Origin: Bradyrhizobium sp. CB82
GTDB lineage: Bacteria; Pseudomonadota; Alphaproteobacteria; Rhizobiales; Xanthobacteraceae
Direction of reading: 5' to 3'
Length of the DNA stretch: 64,000 nucleotides
Assembly (NCBI RefSeq): GCF_029714405.1
Contig: NZ_CP121650.1
Coordinates: 806,001-870,000, forward strand
The notes below the pieces were generated by a model that was not told the origin of the DNA, did no database searches, and saw nothing but the letters and a program-made list of their open reading frames with translations. Made by a program: the position numbers and the translations under genes. Shown here in pieces: positions 8,848-17,076 of this stretch (position 1 is its first letter; every line of letters begins with the position of its first letter).

Positions 8848-8940
8848 GGCGGAGCCTCTGTGACCGGGTGTTGCGGGCCGGGGACCGGCGCCCATGCATT
8901 TTTGGCGGCGCGATCCGCTTCACGATGGAATTGCGGCCTT

Positions 8941-8957
8941 GTTGTATGTAAGGTACA
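8941..8957. promoter_or_regulatory. Candidate GntR operator in divergent promoter
   Basis: TTGTATGTAAGGTACAA holds perfect 5-base arms TTGTA/TACAA around a 7-base centre. It lies between the divergent oxidase-gntR operon and the DHDPS-family gene. FadR-subfamily sites have this kind of GT...AC symmetry. Confidence 0.5.
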
Positions 8958-9053
8958 AGAAGCAAAAGGGAACGCCAAGCAAGTTTCGCACTTTTCCAAA
9001 AGAGCGAGCCCGATCAAAGTCTTAACAACGCGAATTTTCGCAGAGGACATGCC

Positions 9054-9938
9054 ATGACGGACGCAATTCGCGGGTTCTGGGTCGCCACGCCAACACCGTT
9101 GACAGCGGAGGGAGGCGTTGACCCCGCCCGGTTGGCGGACCACGCGCTTCGACTCTTCGAGAAGGGCGTCAACGGCGTCGTGGTGTTCGGCACCACCGGT
9201 GAAGGCACCTCCTTCAATGCTGCAGAGCGGATCGCGACCGTGGAGGCCCTGCTCAAGGCCGGCGTCGCCGCCGACCGCATCGGCATTGGCGGCGGCTTTC
9301 CCGCGATCAGCGACAGCATCGCCTTGACGCGTTCGGTGCTGAACCTCGGCCTCCGCCACGTCCTGGTACTGCCGCCCTATTTCGATCGCAGCATCAGCGC
9401 GGAAGGAATCGAGGACGCCTACGGCGCGATCTTCGATGGCGTCGCCGACGATCGCCTGCGCGCTTATCTCTACCACATCCCGCAAGTCTCCGGCGTCGCC
9501 GTGCCGACGCAGGTCGCGGCGAATTTGCGCAAGCGCTACGGTAAGCTCGTTGCGGGCCTCAAGGACTCCAGCGGCGACTTCAAGCAGTTCCAGGCATTTC
9601 GTGCAGCGGCGCCCGAGCTCGCCATCACCGTCGGCAATGAAGCCGACATCACCCGCGCCATCGCAGCGGGCGGCGCCGGCACCATCTGCGGCATGGCCAA
9701 CATCGTACCCGAGCTCGTCAAGGGCATGGTCGAAGGCAAGGACGTGGGCGCGCGTATGCAGGCGGCGATCGATATCGTCGTCAAGACGCCGTCGCTGGTC
9801 GCGACGTTGAAAGCCATCCTCTCCGCACAGACTGCCGATCCCGGCTGGCTGCGCGTGCGTCCGCCGCTTCGTGGCCTCTCCGACGGCAAGGCGCTGAAGG
9901 CGAAGATCGACGCGCTGGTGAGTCCCGCAATCGCGTGA
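9054..9938 (+). CDS. Dihydrodipicolinate synthase/N-acetylneuraminate lyase family protein
   Basis: 294 residues, a TIM-barrel class I aldolase. Family marks are the GTTGEG carboxylate loop (about residues 46-51), Y140 in LYHIP, and the Schiff-base lysine K170 in GLKDSSGD. It would cleave or dehydrate a 2-oxo acid. It is divergent from the FAD-oxidase/gntR operon and shares its regulatory region, so a catabolic aldolase or dehydratase role is likelier than lysine biosynthesis. AGAGGACATGCC with a start at 9054 gives a fair ribosome site. Confidence 0.87.
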   Translation: MTDAIRGFWVATPTPLTAEGGVDPARLADHALRLFEKGVNGVVVFGTTGEGTSFNAAERIATVEALLKAGVAADRIGIGGGFPAISDSIALTRSVLNLGLRHVLVLPPYFDRSISAEGIEDAYGAIFDGVADDRLRAYLYHIPQVSGVAVPTQVAANLRKRYGKLVAGLKDSSGDFKQFQAFRAAAPELAITVGNEADITRAIAAGGAGTICGMANIVPELVKGMVEGKDVGARMQAAIDIVVKTPSLVATLKAILSAQTADPGWLRVRPPLRGLSDGKALKAKIDALVSPAIA

Positions 9939-9994
9939 CGCCCGCGAACTTTTCTTGCGCTCGTGACGACCGATGACCATTCGCGGAGTCACGA

Positions 9995-10357
9995 ATGGTT
10001 GTGGTCAGGTTCTTGTTTGCTTTCACCGTCTGGGGCGCGGTCGCCTTGACGCCTGCGCTCGCGGAACCGCTCTGCAAAGAGTCGGAACTGGGCGGCAAGG
10101 ACGCACCGGTGCTGTCGCCGCCGACGGTCAACCTCGTGACCGGAGCGGGACGGCTGCAATTCTACTCGGCGCCGAACCCCGCCTGCGCGATGAACCGCAT
10201 TTTCGTCATTCCCGAGGATGAATTGATTGCCTATGGCCAAACCGACGGCGGTTGGGCCTCGGTGATGTACAGCAATCCCAGAACCGGAAATGCCGTCTCC
10301 GGCTGGGTCAGGTCGGCGCGGCTGAAGGAAACGGGTACGGTCGGCCCGAAGCAATGA
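9995..10357 (+). CDS. Small secreted SH3-like protein
   Basis: 120 residues. It has a clean signal peptide (VVVRFLFAFTVWGAVALTPALA, cleavage after ALA) and a mature part of about 97 residues. LVTGAGRLQFYSAPNPACAMN...VIPEDELIAYGQTDGGWASVMY..GWVRSARL follows the pattern of bacterial SH3 domains, in which a short barrel ends with a GWV strand. Two or three cysteines suggest a periplasmic disulphide. It is 56 bases after the DHDPS-family gene but unrelated in obvious function. Role unknown. Confidence 0.75.
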   Translation: MVVVRFLFAFTVWGAVALTPALAEPLCKESELGGKDAPVLSPPTVNLVTGAGRLQFYSAPNPACAMNRIFVIPEDELIAYGQTDGGWASVMYSNPRTGNAVSGWVRSARLKETGTVGPKQ

Positions 10358-10434
10358 GCGCCGCTAGCGGCTAGCCAAGATCGTGACAATGGTCCAAAAG
10401 CGCGAGGCTCATTCTCGCGAAGGCTCGCCGTCCC

Positions 10435-11667
10435 ATGAAGCTCACGACCCTTACACCTGCCGACGTTCGTCGTGCGCTGCTGCTGCGCGAGGAGATCGCG
10501 CTGCTCGATCTCAGGCACGAGGCAGCCTTTGCCACCGGCCATCCCCTGTTTGCCGCCAACATGGCGGAGGCACGCATCGCGATCGAGGCCGAGACGAGGC
10601 TGCCGCGCAAGGACGCAGGCATAGTCCTCTATGATGACGGTGAAGGCCTGGTCGGGCTTGGCGCCGAGCGCCTGCGGGCGCTGGGTTACAGCAACATCCG
10701 CGCATTGGATGGGGGCCTCAAGGCGTGGCGCGCGGCCGGCTACGAAGTGTTCGAGGACGTCAACTCCTACGCCAAGGCCTTTGGCGAGCTGGTCGAGGCG
10801 CGCCGTCACACGCCCTCGCTCAGCGCTGACGAGGTCGCAAGGCTGATTGCCGACAAGGCCAATGTTGCGATCCTCGATGTTCGCCGCTTCGACGAATATG
10901 CGACCATGAATATCCCGGGGTCGGTCAGTGTGCCCGGCGCGGAACTGGTGCTGCGCGCGGGCCGCGCGGCGCCCGATCCCGACACCACCATCATCGTCAA
11001 CTGCGCCGGCCGCACCCGCTCGATCATCGGCACCCAGTCGCTGATCAATGCGGGCGTCCCCAACAAGGTGCGCGCGCTGCGGAACGGCACGATCGGCTGG
11101 ACTCTTGCCAAGTACACGCTCGAGCATGGCGCCGGACGGCGGGGTGCGATCGGGTCGTTCGGGGGGGCCGCCGCCAATGCCCGCGACGTCGCCTATCGCG
11201 CCGGCGTTCGCCACATCGACCTGAGCGACGCGGCGGGGCTCTCCGCCCGGAGGGATCGCACGCTCTATCGCTTCGATGTGCGCGACGCCGAGGAATATGC
11301 CAGTGGCCATCTCGCCGGCTTCCGCCATTACGCGGGCGGCCAACTCGTTCAGGAGATCGACATCGCTGCGCCCGTGCGCGGCGCGCGCATCCTTTTGACC
11401 GACGACAGGGGCGTGCGCGCCGACATGACGGCGTCCTGGCTTGCGCAGATGGGCTGGGAGGTCTACGTGCTCGAAGGCGGTTATGACGGCGCGCTGGACG
11501 TGGGACCGCCGCAGGTCTTCTCCAAGCCCGATCCCGCGCACCGCTACCGGCGCCCCTACGAAGGCACCGATATCGCGGAAAGCGCGATGCAGGCCTATCT
11601 CGACTGGGAATACGGCCTCGTCGAGCAGCTCCGCCGCGACGCGACGCACGGATTTTACGTGATCTGA
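10435..11667 (+). CDS. Three-domain rhodanese-like sulfurtransferase
   Basis: 410 residues with three rhodanese-like modules: about 1-105, 125-235 and 255-365, then a tail containing a YRRPYEGTD motif. Only module 2 has a catalytic cysteine (C190 in VNCAGRTRS, followed by the usual Arg/Ser). Module 1 reads LYDDGEGL and module 3 LLTDDRGVRA at the equivalent loop, so both are probably structural or regulatory. It would move sulfane sulfur in the cytoplasm. No sulfur-metabolism gene is adjacent. The start has GAAGG 15 bases upstream, a weak site. Confidence 0.85.
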   Translation: MKLTTLTPADVRRALLLREEIALLDLRHEAAFATGHPLFAANMAEARIAIEAETRLPRKDAGIVLYDDGEGLVGLGAERLRALGYSNIRALDGGLKAWRAAGYEVFEDVNSYAKAFGELVEARRHTPSLSADEVARLIADKANVAILDVRRFDEYATMNIPGSVSVPGAELVLRAGRAAPDPDTTIIVNCAGRTRSIIGTQSLINAGVPNKVRALRNGTIGWTLAKYTLEHGAGRRGAIGSFGGAAANARDVAYRAGVRHIDLSDAAGLSARRDRTLYRFDVRDAEEYASGHLAGFRHYAGGQLVQEIDIAAPVRGARILLTDDRGVRADMTASWLAQMGWEVYVLEGGYDGALDVGPPQVFSKPDPAHRYRRPYEGTDIAESAMQAYLDWEYGLVEQLRRDATHGFYVI

Positions 11668-11720
11668 GCCGGCGCGTGGGCTGCCAGACAGCGGAATCGC
11701 TGCGACTGAATTCTCCTCTG

Positions 11721-11820
11721 TCATCGTCCGCGAGGGCGGACGATCCAGCATTCCAGAGACGTTGGTCGTATGCCGATGGGCCGCGGCGCACTGGATGCCC
11801 GCCTTCGCGGGCATGACGCT
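11721..11820. repeat. ~100-base dispersed repeat, copy 1
   Basis: The order is hairpin TCGTCCGCGAGGGCGGACGA, CCAGCATTCCAGAG, a spacer, GCACTGGATGCCCGCC, then TTCGCGGGCATGACG. The same plan occurs in inverse orientation at 43931-44030, so this is one repeat family. Non-coding. Confidence 0.75.
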
Positions 11821-11934
11821 GAAAAGGGCCGGAAATATCGGCACGTGCCATCGTGGGTCCACGTGAGATTCATATTGTTTTCCGCCTCGCCGGCGACTAA
11901 GCCGCGCGGCGAAGGCGATATCCACGGAGATTCC

Positions 11935-13179
11935 ATGCCAGCCACAGGCCAGACCCCTGAGAGGACCGCGAAAGCCCTGCTGCTTGAAGGCGTCAATGAC
12001 AGCGCAGTGGACCTGTTCAAGAGCGCCCGCTTCACCAATGTGGAGCGATTGACCAAGGCGCTCGACGGCGAGGCGCTGCGGCAAGCCGTGAAAGGTGTGT
12101 CGCTGCTCGGCATCCGCTCGCGCACCCAGCTCACCGAGAACGTGCTCGCCTCCGCCGACCAGCTTCTTGCGGTCGGCTGCTTCAGCGTCGGCACCAATCA
12201 GGTCGATCTGCTCGCCGCCCGCAAGCGCGGCATTCCGGTCTTCAATGCGCCGTTCTCCAATACCCGCAGCGTCGCCGAGCTCGTCATCGGCGAGATCGTG
12301 ATGCTGCTGCGGCAGATCTTCCCGCGCTCGGTCGCGGCGCATGACGGCGGCTGGGACAAGTCGGCGGCCGGCAGCCGCGAGGTGCGCGGCCGCACGCTCG
12401 GCATCATCGGCTATGGCAATATCGGCTCGCAGCTCTCGACGCTTGCCGAAGCCATGGGAATGCGGGTGATCTTCTTCGACCGGACCGACAAGCTGCGTCA
12501 CGGCAACACCGAACCGGTCGAGAAGCTCGAGGACCTCCTGGCCCAGAGCGACGTGGTCAGCCTGCATGTGCCGGAAACGCCGGAGACCGCGGGCATGATC
12601 GGCGAGCGCGAACTGCGGCTGATGAAGCCGGGCTCGTTCCTCATCAACAACAGCCGCGGCACCGTCGTCGATCTCGACGCGCTGGCGCGCGCCTTGCGCG
12701 ACGAGCACCTCGCTGGCGCGGCCGTCGACGTCTTCCCGGTCGAGCCCTCCTCGAACGCCGATCGCTTCAAGAGTCCGCTGCAGGGCCTGAGCAACGTGAT
12801 CCTCACGCCGCACATCGGCGGCTCCACGGAAGAGGCGCAGGAGCGGATCGGCGGCGAGGTGGCCCGCAAGCTGGTCGACTATTACGTCACGGGCTCGACC
12901 ATGGGCGCCGTCAATTTCCCGGAGGTGCAGCTCCACCTCCGGCCCACCGGCGCCCGCTTCAGCCATGTCCACCGCAATGTGCCGGGCATGCTGCGCCGGC
13001 TGAACGAGGTGTTTTTGCAGCGTGACGTCAACATCGCCGCCCAATATCTGGAGACGCATGGTGAGCTCGGCTACGTCGTGCTCGATGCCGATCTCGGCGG
13101 CCAGGATTCGAACGAGCTGCTCCGGCAGATCCGCGCGCTCGACGGAACGATCGGCGCGCGCCTGGTGTTCGAGCACTGA
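11935..13179 (+). CDS. serA: D-3-phosphoglycerate dehydrogenase (ACT-domain form)
   Basis: 414 residues, close to the length of E. coli SerA. It catalyses 3-phosphoglycerate + NAD to 3-phosphohydroxypyruvate, the first step of serine synthesis. The Rossmann motif GIIGYGNIGSQLS, the catalytic region NNSRGTVVDLDAL, and the histidine in LTPHIGGSTEEAQ are all present. A C-terminal ACT domain (about 335-414: NVPGMLRRLNEVFLQRDVNI) predicts feedback inhibition by serine. CGGAGA precedes the ATG at 11935. It stands alone after a repeat, with no ser gene nearby. The shorter E. coli-like form was recognised by the N-terminal VNDSAVDLF...IRSRTQLTE. Confidence 0.92.
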   Translation: MPATGQTPERTAKALLLEGVNDSAVDLFKSARFTNVERLTKALDGEALRQAVKGVSLLGIRSRTQLTENVLASADQLLAVGCFSVGTNQVDLLAARKRGIPVFNAPFSNTRSVAELVIGEIVMLLRQIFPRSVAAHDGGWDKSAAGSREVRGRTLGIIGYGNIGSQLSTLAEAMGMRVIFFDRTDKLRHGNTEPVEKLEDLLAQSDVVSLHVPETPETAGMIGERELRLMKPGSFLINNSRGTVVDLDALARALRDEHLAGAAVDVFPVEPSSNADRFKSPLQGLSNVILTPHIGGSTEEAQERIGGEVARKLVDYYVTGSTMGAVNFPEVQLHLRPTGARFSHVHRNVPGMLRRLNEVFLQRDVNIAAQYLETHGELGYVVLDADLGGQDSNELLRQIRALDGTIGARLVFEH

Positions 13180-13356
13180 CGCGCGCACTGAAGGCTTTTC
13201 GCATCACGACGCTGTGACCGCATCCGGGCGGGCTGCACGGTTGCGCGGCCCGGCTTCCGCTTTCTACACTACCTGTGGTTACCTGGGCGCTGGAAGGCAA
13301 GTTTCGTCTAGCAAGTCTCATCGAAGTTGAGCTTAACTTGCGTGAGTGCGGACACG

Positions 13357-14373
13357 ATGGCCCGAGACCGCATACCAATCGACCTTGCACTTCAAGGCGG
13401 AGGCTCGCACGGGGCGTTTACCTGGGGCGTGCTCGATCGTCTTCTCGAAGAGACCTGGCTTGACGTGGTCGCCATCTCCGGGACCTCCGCCGGGGCGATG
13501 AACGCCGCGGTGCTGGCCGACGGATGGACGGCAGGCGGGGCCAAAGGCGCGCGCGAGGCGCTGGATCAGTACTGGCTCCGCGTGTCGCGCGCCGCGGCGT
13601 TCAGTCCGTTGCAGCGCTCGCCGCTCGATCGCCTGATGGGGCGCTGGACGCTCGACACCTCGCCGGCCTACGTCTTCACCGACCTGATGTCGCGGCTGTT
13701 CTCGCCCTACGATCTCCCGGTCGATTACAACCCACTGCGCAAGGTGCTCGCCGAGAGCATCGATTTCGAACGCCTTGCGCGTTCCGAGATCAAGCTGTTC
13801 ATCACGGCGACACGGGTACGCACCGGCCGTGGCCGGATCTTTCGCAACGCCGAGATCACCGCCGACGTTCTCCTGGCTTCGGCGTGCTTGCCGACCATGT
13901 TCCGCGCCATCGAGATCGACGGCGAGCCCTATTGGGACGGCGGCTTCGCCGGCAATCCGACGATCACGCCGCTGGTTCGTGAAAGCGACGCCTACGATAC
14001 CATCCTGGTGCAGATCAATCCGACTGAGCGACCGGAAGACCCGCGTACCGCGGCGGAGATCCTCAACCGTCTCAACGAGATTTCGTTCAACTCGCCGCTG
14101 ATGAAGGAGCTGCGCATGATCGCGCTGCTCCGTCAGGCGGCCGACCCCGGAAGCGGCGAGGGCGCGCGCTGGGCGCGGATGCGGACGCACCGGATCAAGA
14201 GCGATATTTTGACGAAGTTCGGCGCCTCCTCCAAGCTGAATGCGGAATGGCAGTTCGTCTCGATGCTCCGTGCCGAGGGCCGGCTGGCCGCGAGCGAATT
14301 TCTCGAACATCACGGCGAGGACATCGGCCGGCGCTCGACGGCCGATCTCGATGTTCTCTTGGCGGAGTGCTGA
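13357..14373 (+). CDS. Patatin-like phospholipase
   Basis: 338 residues. Patatin marks are the oxyanion loop LQGGGSHGAF, the nucleophile S44 in SGTSAG, and the dyad aspartate D194 in DGGFAGN. It would hydrolyse acyl esters of lipids. No signal peptide or type V barrel is present, so it is probably cytoplasmic or peripheral. I chose the ATG at 13357; the frame is open further upstream from a TTG at 13327 and a GTG at 13342. The GntP permease starts 3 bases after its stop, so the two are co-transcribed, although the link in function is unclear. Confidence 0.87.
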   Translation: MARDRIPIDLALQGGGSHGAFTWGVLDRLLEETWLDVVAISGTSAGAMNAAVLADGWTAGGAKGAREALDQYWLRVSRAAAFSPLQRSPLDRLMGRWTLDTSPAYVFTDLMSRLFSPYDLPVDYNPLRKVLAESIDFERLARSEIKLFITATRVRTGRGRIFRNAEITADVLLASACLPTMFRAIEIDGEPYWDGGFAGNPTITPLVRESDAYDTILVQINPTERPEDPRTAAEILNRLNEISFNSPLMKELRMIALLRQAADPGSGEGARWARMRTHRIKSDILTKFGASSKLNAEWQFVSMLRAEGRLAASEFLEHHGEDIGRRSTADLDVLLAEC

Positions 14374-14376
14374 CAC

Positions 14377-15828
14377 GTGGGGCTCCTCGGCATTCTTGTC
14401 GGGCTCGGCCTGCTCGTGCTGCTGGCATTCCGCGGCTGGAGCGTCCTGCTGCTCGCCCCGTTCGCGGCGCTCGTTGCCGCGGCATTCGGCGGCGAGCCGC
14501 TGCTCGCCAATCTGACGCAGGTGTTCATGGCGAGCGCCGCGGGCTTCCTGGCGCAGTTCTTTCCAATCTTCCTGCTCGGTGCCGTCTTCGGCAAGCTGAT
14601 GGACGACAGCGGCGCGGTGACGGCGGTCGCCGCCTTCATGGCGCAGCGGCTCGGCGAGCAGCGCGTGATCCTTGCAGTCGTGCTGGCGGGTGCGCTGGTG
14701 ACCTATGGCGGCGTCAGCCTGTTCGTCGCCTTCTTCGTCATCGCGCCAATGGCACAGTCGCTGTTCCGCGCAGCCTCCATTCCGCGGCGGTTGATCCCGG
14801 CCGCCATCGTGCTGGGGACCTCGACATTTACGATGTCGGCGCTGCCTGGCACACCGTCGATCCAGAACGCGATTCCGATGCCGTTCTTCGGCACGACGCC
14901 GTTCGCGGCGCCCGGGCTCGGCATCATTGCCGCGCTCGTGATGCTCGGCGTCGGATTGTGGTGGCTGCAGCGGGCGGAGGCACAGGCTCGTCGCGCGGGT
15001 GAGGGTTTCGGCGACGTGCAGGGCATCGCCGAGCATGTCGTCGACGATGAATTGTTGCGCGAGCGCGCGACCACCGCGCGCGAGTTCGACCCCGCCGAGA
15101 TCCGGCACGGTCGTCGCAGCGAGGCGCCATCGCCAGTCTTGAGCGCGATTCTGCCGCTGATCGTCGTCGTGGCCGTCAACCTCGTGATGTCGCTTCTGGT
15201 GCTGCCGCGGATGGATTTCTCATACCTTGCCGAGCAACGCTGGGGCGGCACGTCCTTGTCAGCCGTTGCCGGCGTCTGGTCGGTCGTCGTTGCGCTGGCC
15301 GCCGCCATCGTCGTGGCCATCGCCATGAACTGGACGAGGCTGGCCTCGCTCCGGCAGACGATGGATGCCGGCGCGAATGCCTCCGTGCTCCCGGCGCTGA
15401 GCGTTGCAAGCCTGGTCGGGTTCGGTGCCGTCATCGCCGCGCTGCCGGCTTTCGAAACGGTGCGCGACTGGGTGCTCGCGATCGAGGGTGGACCTTTGGT
15501 GTCGCTCGCGGTTGCGACCAACATTTTGGCCGCGCTGACCGGCTCGGCATCCGGCGGCCTCACCATCGCGCTCGATGCGCTCGGTCAGACCTATGTGGAA
15601 GTCGCCGCGCAGACTGGCGTGGACCTCGCGCTGATGCACCGCGTGGCGGTGATCGGTTCGGGCACGCTGGATATCCTCCCGCACAACGGCGCGGTGGTCA
15701 GCCTGCTCGCGATCTGCGGACTGACCCACCGCGACAGCTACCGTGACATCGTGATGGTCGGCATCGTCTCGTCGCTGCTGGCGCTGGTCATCGTCATCGC
15801 GCTCGGTAGCCTCATAGGATCGTTCTGA
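14377..15828 (+). CDS. GntP-family permease
   Basis: 483 residues, with about 11-12 membrane segments starting at residue 2 (LLGILVGLGLLVLLAFRGW). Features shared with GntP/CitMHS transporters are FPIFLLGAVFGKLMDDSG, ALVTYGGVSLFVAFFVIAP and a late TGSASGGL loop. Members import gluconate or other organic acids with protons. The central cytoplasmic loop (about 195-255) is charged and long. The start is GTG with GGAG 9 bases before it, inside the patatin stop region. Substrate unknown. Confidence 0.85.
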   Translation: MGLLGILVGLGLLVLLAFRGWSVLLLAPFAALVAAAFGGEPLLANLTQVFMASAAGFLAQFFPIFLLGAVFGKLMDDSGAVTAVAAFMAQRLGEQRVILAVVLAGALVTYGGVSLFVAFFVIAPMAQSLFRAASIPRRLIPAAIVLGTSTFTMSALPGTPSIQNAIPMPFFGTTPFAAPGLGIIAALVMLGVGLWWLQRAEAQARRAGEGFGDVQGIAEHVVDDELLRERATTAREFDPAEIRHGRRSEAPSPVLSAILPLIVVVAVNLVMSLLVLPRMDFSYLAEQRWGGTSLSAVAGVWSVVVALAAAIVVAIAMNWTRLASLRQTMDAGANASVLPALSVASLVGFGAVIAALPAFETVRDWVLAIEGGPLVSLAVATNILAALTGSASGGLTIALDALGQTYVEVAAQTGVDLALMHRVAVIGSGTLDILPHNGAVVSLLAICGLTHRDSYRDIVMVGIVSSLLALVIVIALGSLIGSF

Positions 15829-15925
15829 CGACGGACAATCCGGCGCACGCGATTGACGGGCGGCCGAACGTTGCGTTGAATGCATCCGCTTGTCGTTGAT
15901 AACAAAAAGAATCCGGGTGGAAACG

Positions 15926-16300
15926 ATGACGCGTTCTCAGATCAACGCAACTGTATGTTTCGCAAGCCTGCTGAATGGTGGTGGCGATTTCACGCTGCGC
16001 TGCGCGAGCGGACAGAGTGGCGACCAATGTCTGACCGACGCGCAGATCAAGGCGATCGACACGCTGCATGATCCTTACAAATTTCCTTTCCCGCTCGCCA
16101 ACGGCCTCGATGATTGTCCGGGCTGGGGCGTGTCGGGCAAGGACACGCCATCCGTCGGCCCGGCGGGCGGATGGATTTCGTGGTGGCTCGGCACTGCGGC
16201 GCCAACGCAACCAGCTCCGAATAACGGCATTGCCTGGATCTACGGCGCCAGCGACAATATGTGTTCGCACGCGATCCCAAGCTCGACGTCACTGCTGTCT
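15926..16300 (+). pseudogene. Tannase/feruloyl-esterase family remnant, frameshifted and truncated
   Basis: The + frame reads FTLRCASGQSGDQCLTDAQ, then IDTLHDPYKFPFPLANGLDD, then WISWWLGTAAPTQPAP, then NNGIAWIYGA. All four match the interior of tannase/feruloyl-esterase proteins. At about 16255 the frame breaks: the homologous continuation YVFARDPKLDV is found in another frame. Similarity ends near 16300. Intact members are roughly 500-600 residues, so only about a quarter survives, without the catalytic serine or the C-terminal triad residues. Decayed gene. Confidence 0.75.
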
Positions 16301-16574
16301 TGTTGATCGGGAGCTCGGTCTCGTTTGCCATGATATCTCTCCTTTAAGAGACTAGAGCTGGTCCAATTGAAAAAACCTTCACCGATGCCCGCAGCCTGAC
16401 GTTAATCCGGCTCAAATTCTCAATGTGCGCATCGAAGGGTGGACCGGCGCGAGTTCCTTGCCCCGACAGGAGCCAATACGGGTGCAGAAAGCGGGCAGCA
16501 GGCCTGCGTTGATCTGGATCAACCCTTTCGCGAGCAAGGGGTTGAATGATTTGTGCAAATCTTGGAGCGTCGAC

Positions 16575-17024
16575 ATGAGTGGCCTGATGATCCCCCACGA
16601 CGCCTTCGTCTTCATCGGGGACGGTCGCAAGGCCTTGTTCCTGCGCAACGAGGGCAACCCGGCCGAGCCGAGCCTGAAAACTGAAGAGGTGTTCGCTGAC
16701 GAGAACCCGCCGACGCGAGAGCAGGGAACCGAACGTCCCGGCCGCGTCAGCAAACCGACCGGACAAAGAGCGGCTGTCGAGCCGACGGACTGGCACGATA
16801 TCGAGGAACACCGCTTTGCGCGTCGCGTCGCGGTCGCGCTGGAACAACTCGTCCGCGAGCGCGACGTGAAGGCGATCATCGTCGTTGCGCCGCCCCGCGC
16901 GCTGGCCGACTTGCGTGACGCCTTTCACGCCGACGTCAAGGCACGTATCGTCGCCGAGCTGCCCAAGGACTTGACACGGCTTCCCGTCGAAGAGATCACC
17001 GAGCATCTGGCGGCCGAGTACTAG
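16575..17024 (+). CDS. Host-attachment family protein (PF10116-type)
   Basis: 149 residues. Family motifs are DAFVFIGDGRKALFLRN, LKTEEVFADENPP, REQGTERPGRV, DWHDIEEHRFARRVA and IIVVAPPRALADLR. The fold belongs to an eRF1-related superfamily. The name comes from an Agrobacterium attachment locus, and the biochemical role is not known. I chose the ATG at 16575 because GGAG sits 7 bases before it; the frame is open further upstream (to 16425) but that part is unlike the family. It is convergent with the ClpS/AAA gene. Confidence 0.87.
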   Translation: MSGLMIPHDAFVFIGDGRKALFLRNEGNPAEPSLKTEEVFADENPPTREQGTERPGRVSKPTGQRAAVEPTDWHDIEEHRFARRVAVALEQLVRERDVKAIIVVAPPRALADLRDAFHADVKARIVAELPKDLTRLPVEEITEHLAAEY

Positions 17025-17048
17025 GTCGGCCGTGGGAATGGCAGTGAC

Positions 17049-17076
17049 GGTGGCAGCCGCTCAGGCCGCTGCCACC
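17049..17076. terminator. Hairpin between convergent genes, possible bidirectional terminator
   Basis: GGTGGCAGC and GCTGCCACC form a perfect 9-base stem around 10 bases. It spans the 3' end of the ClpS/AAA gene and follows the host-attachment gene by 24 bases. There is no U-tract on either side, so the terminator role is tentative. Confidence 0.35.

Noticed and set aside
6967..9057. A 696-codon open frame on the + strand
   Set aside because: Antisense to the GntR and FAD-oxidase genes, which have clear families.
10231..13188. A 985-codon open frame on the - strand
   Set aside because: It is antisense to the rhodanese and serA genes; its His/Arg/Asp-rich reading has no motifs and comes from codon bias of the real genes.
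13333..15108. A 591-codon open frame on the - strand
   Set aside because: Antisense to patatin and the GntP permease; composition of a shadow frame.
16344..17006. A 220-codon - strand frame opposite the host-attachment gene
   Set aside because: The + strand frame matches a known family along its length; the - frame does not.
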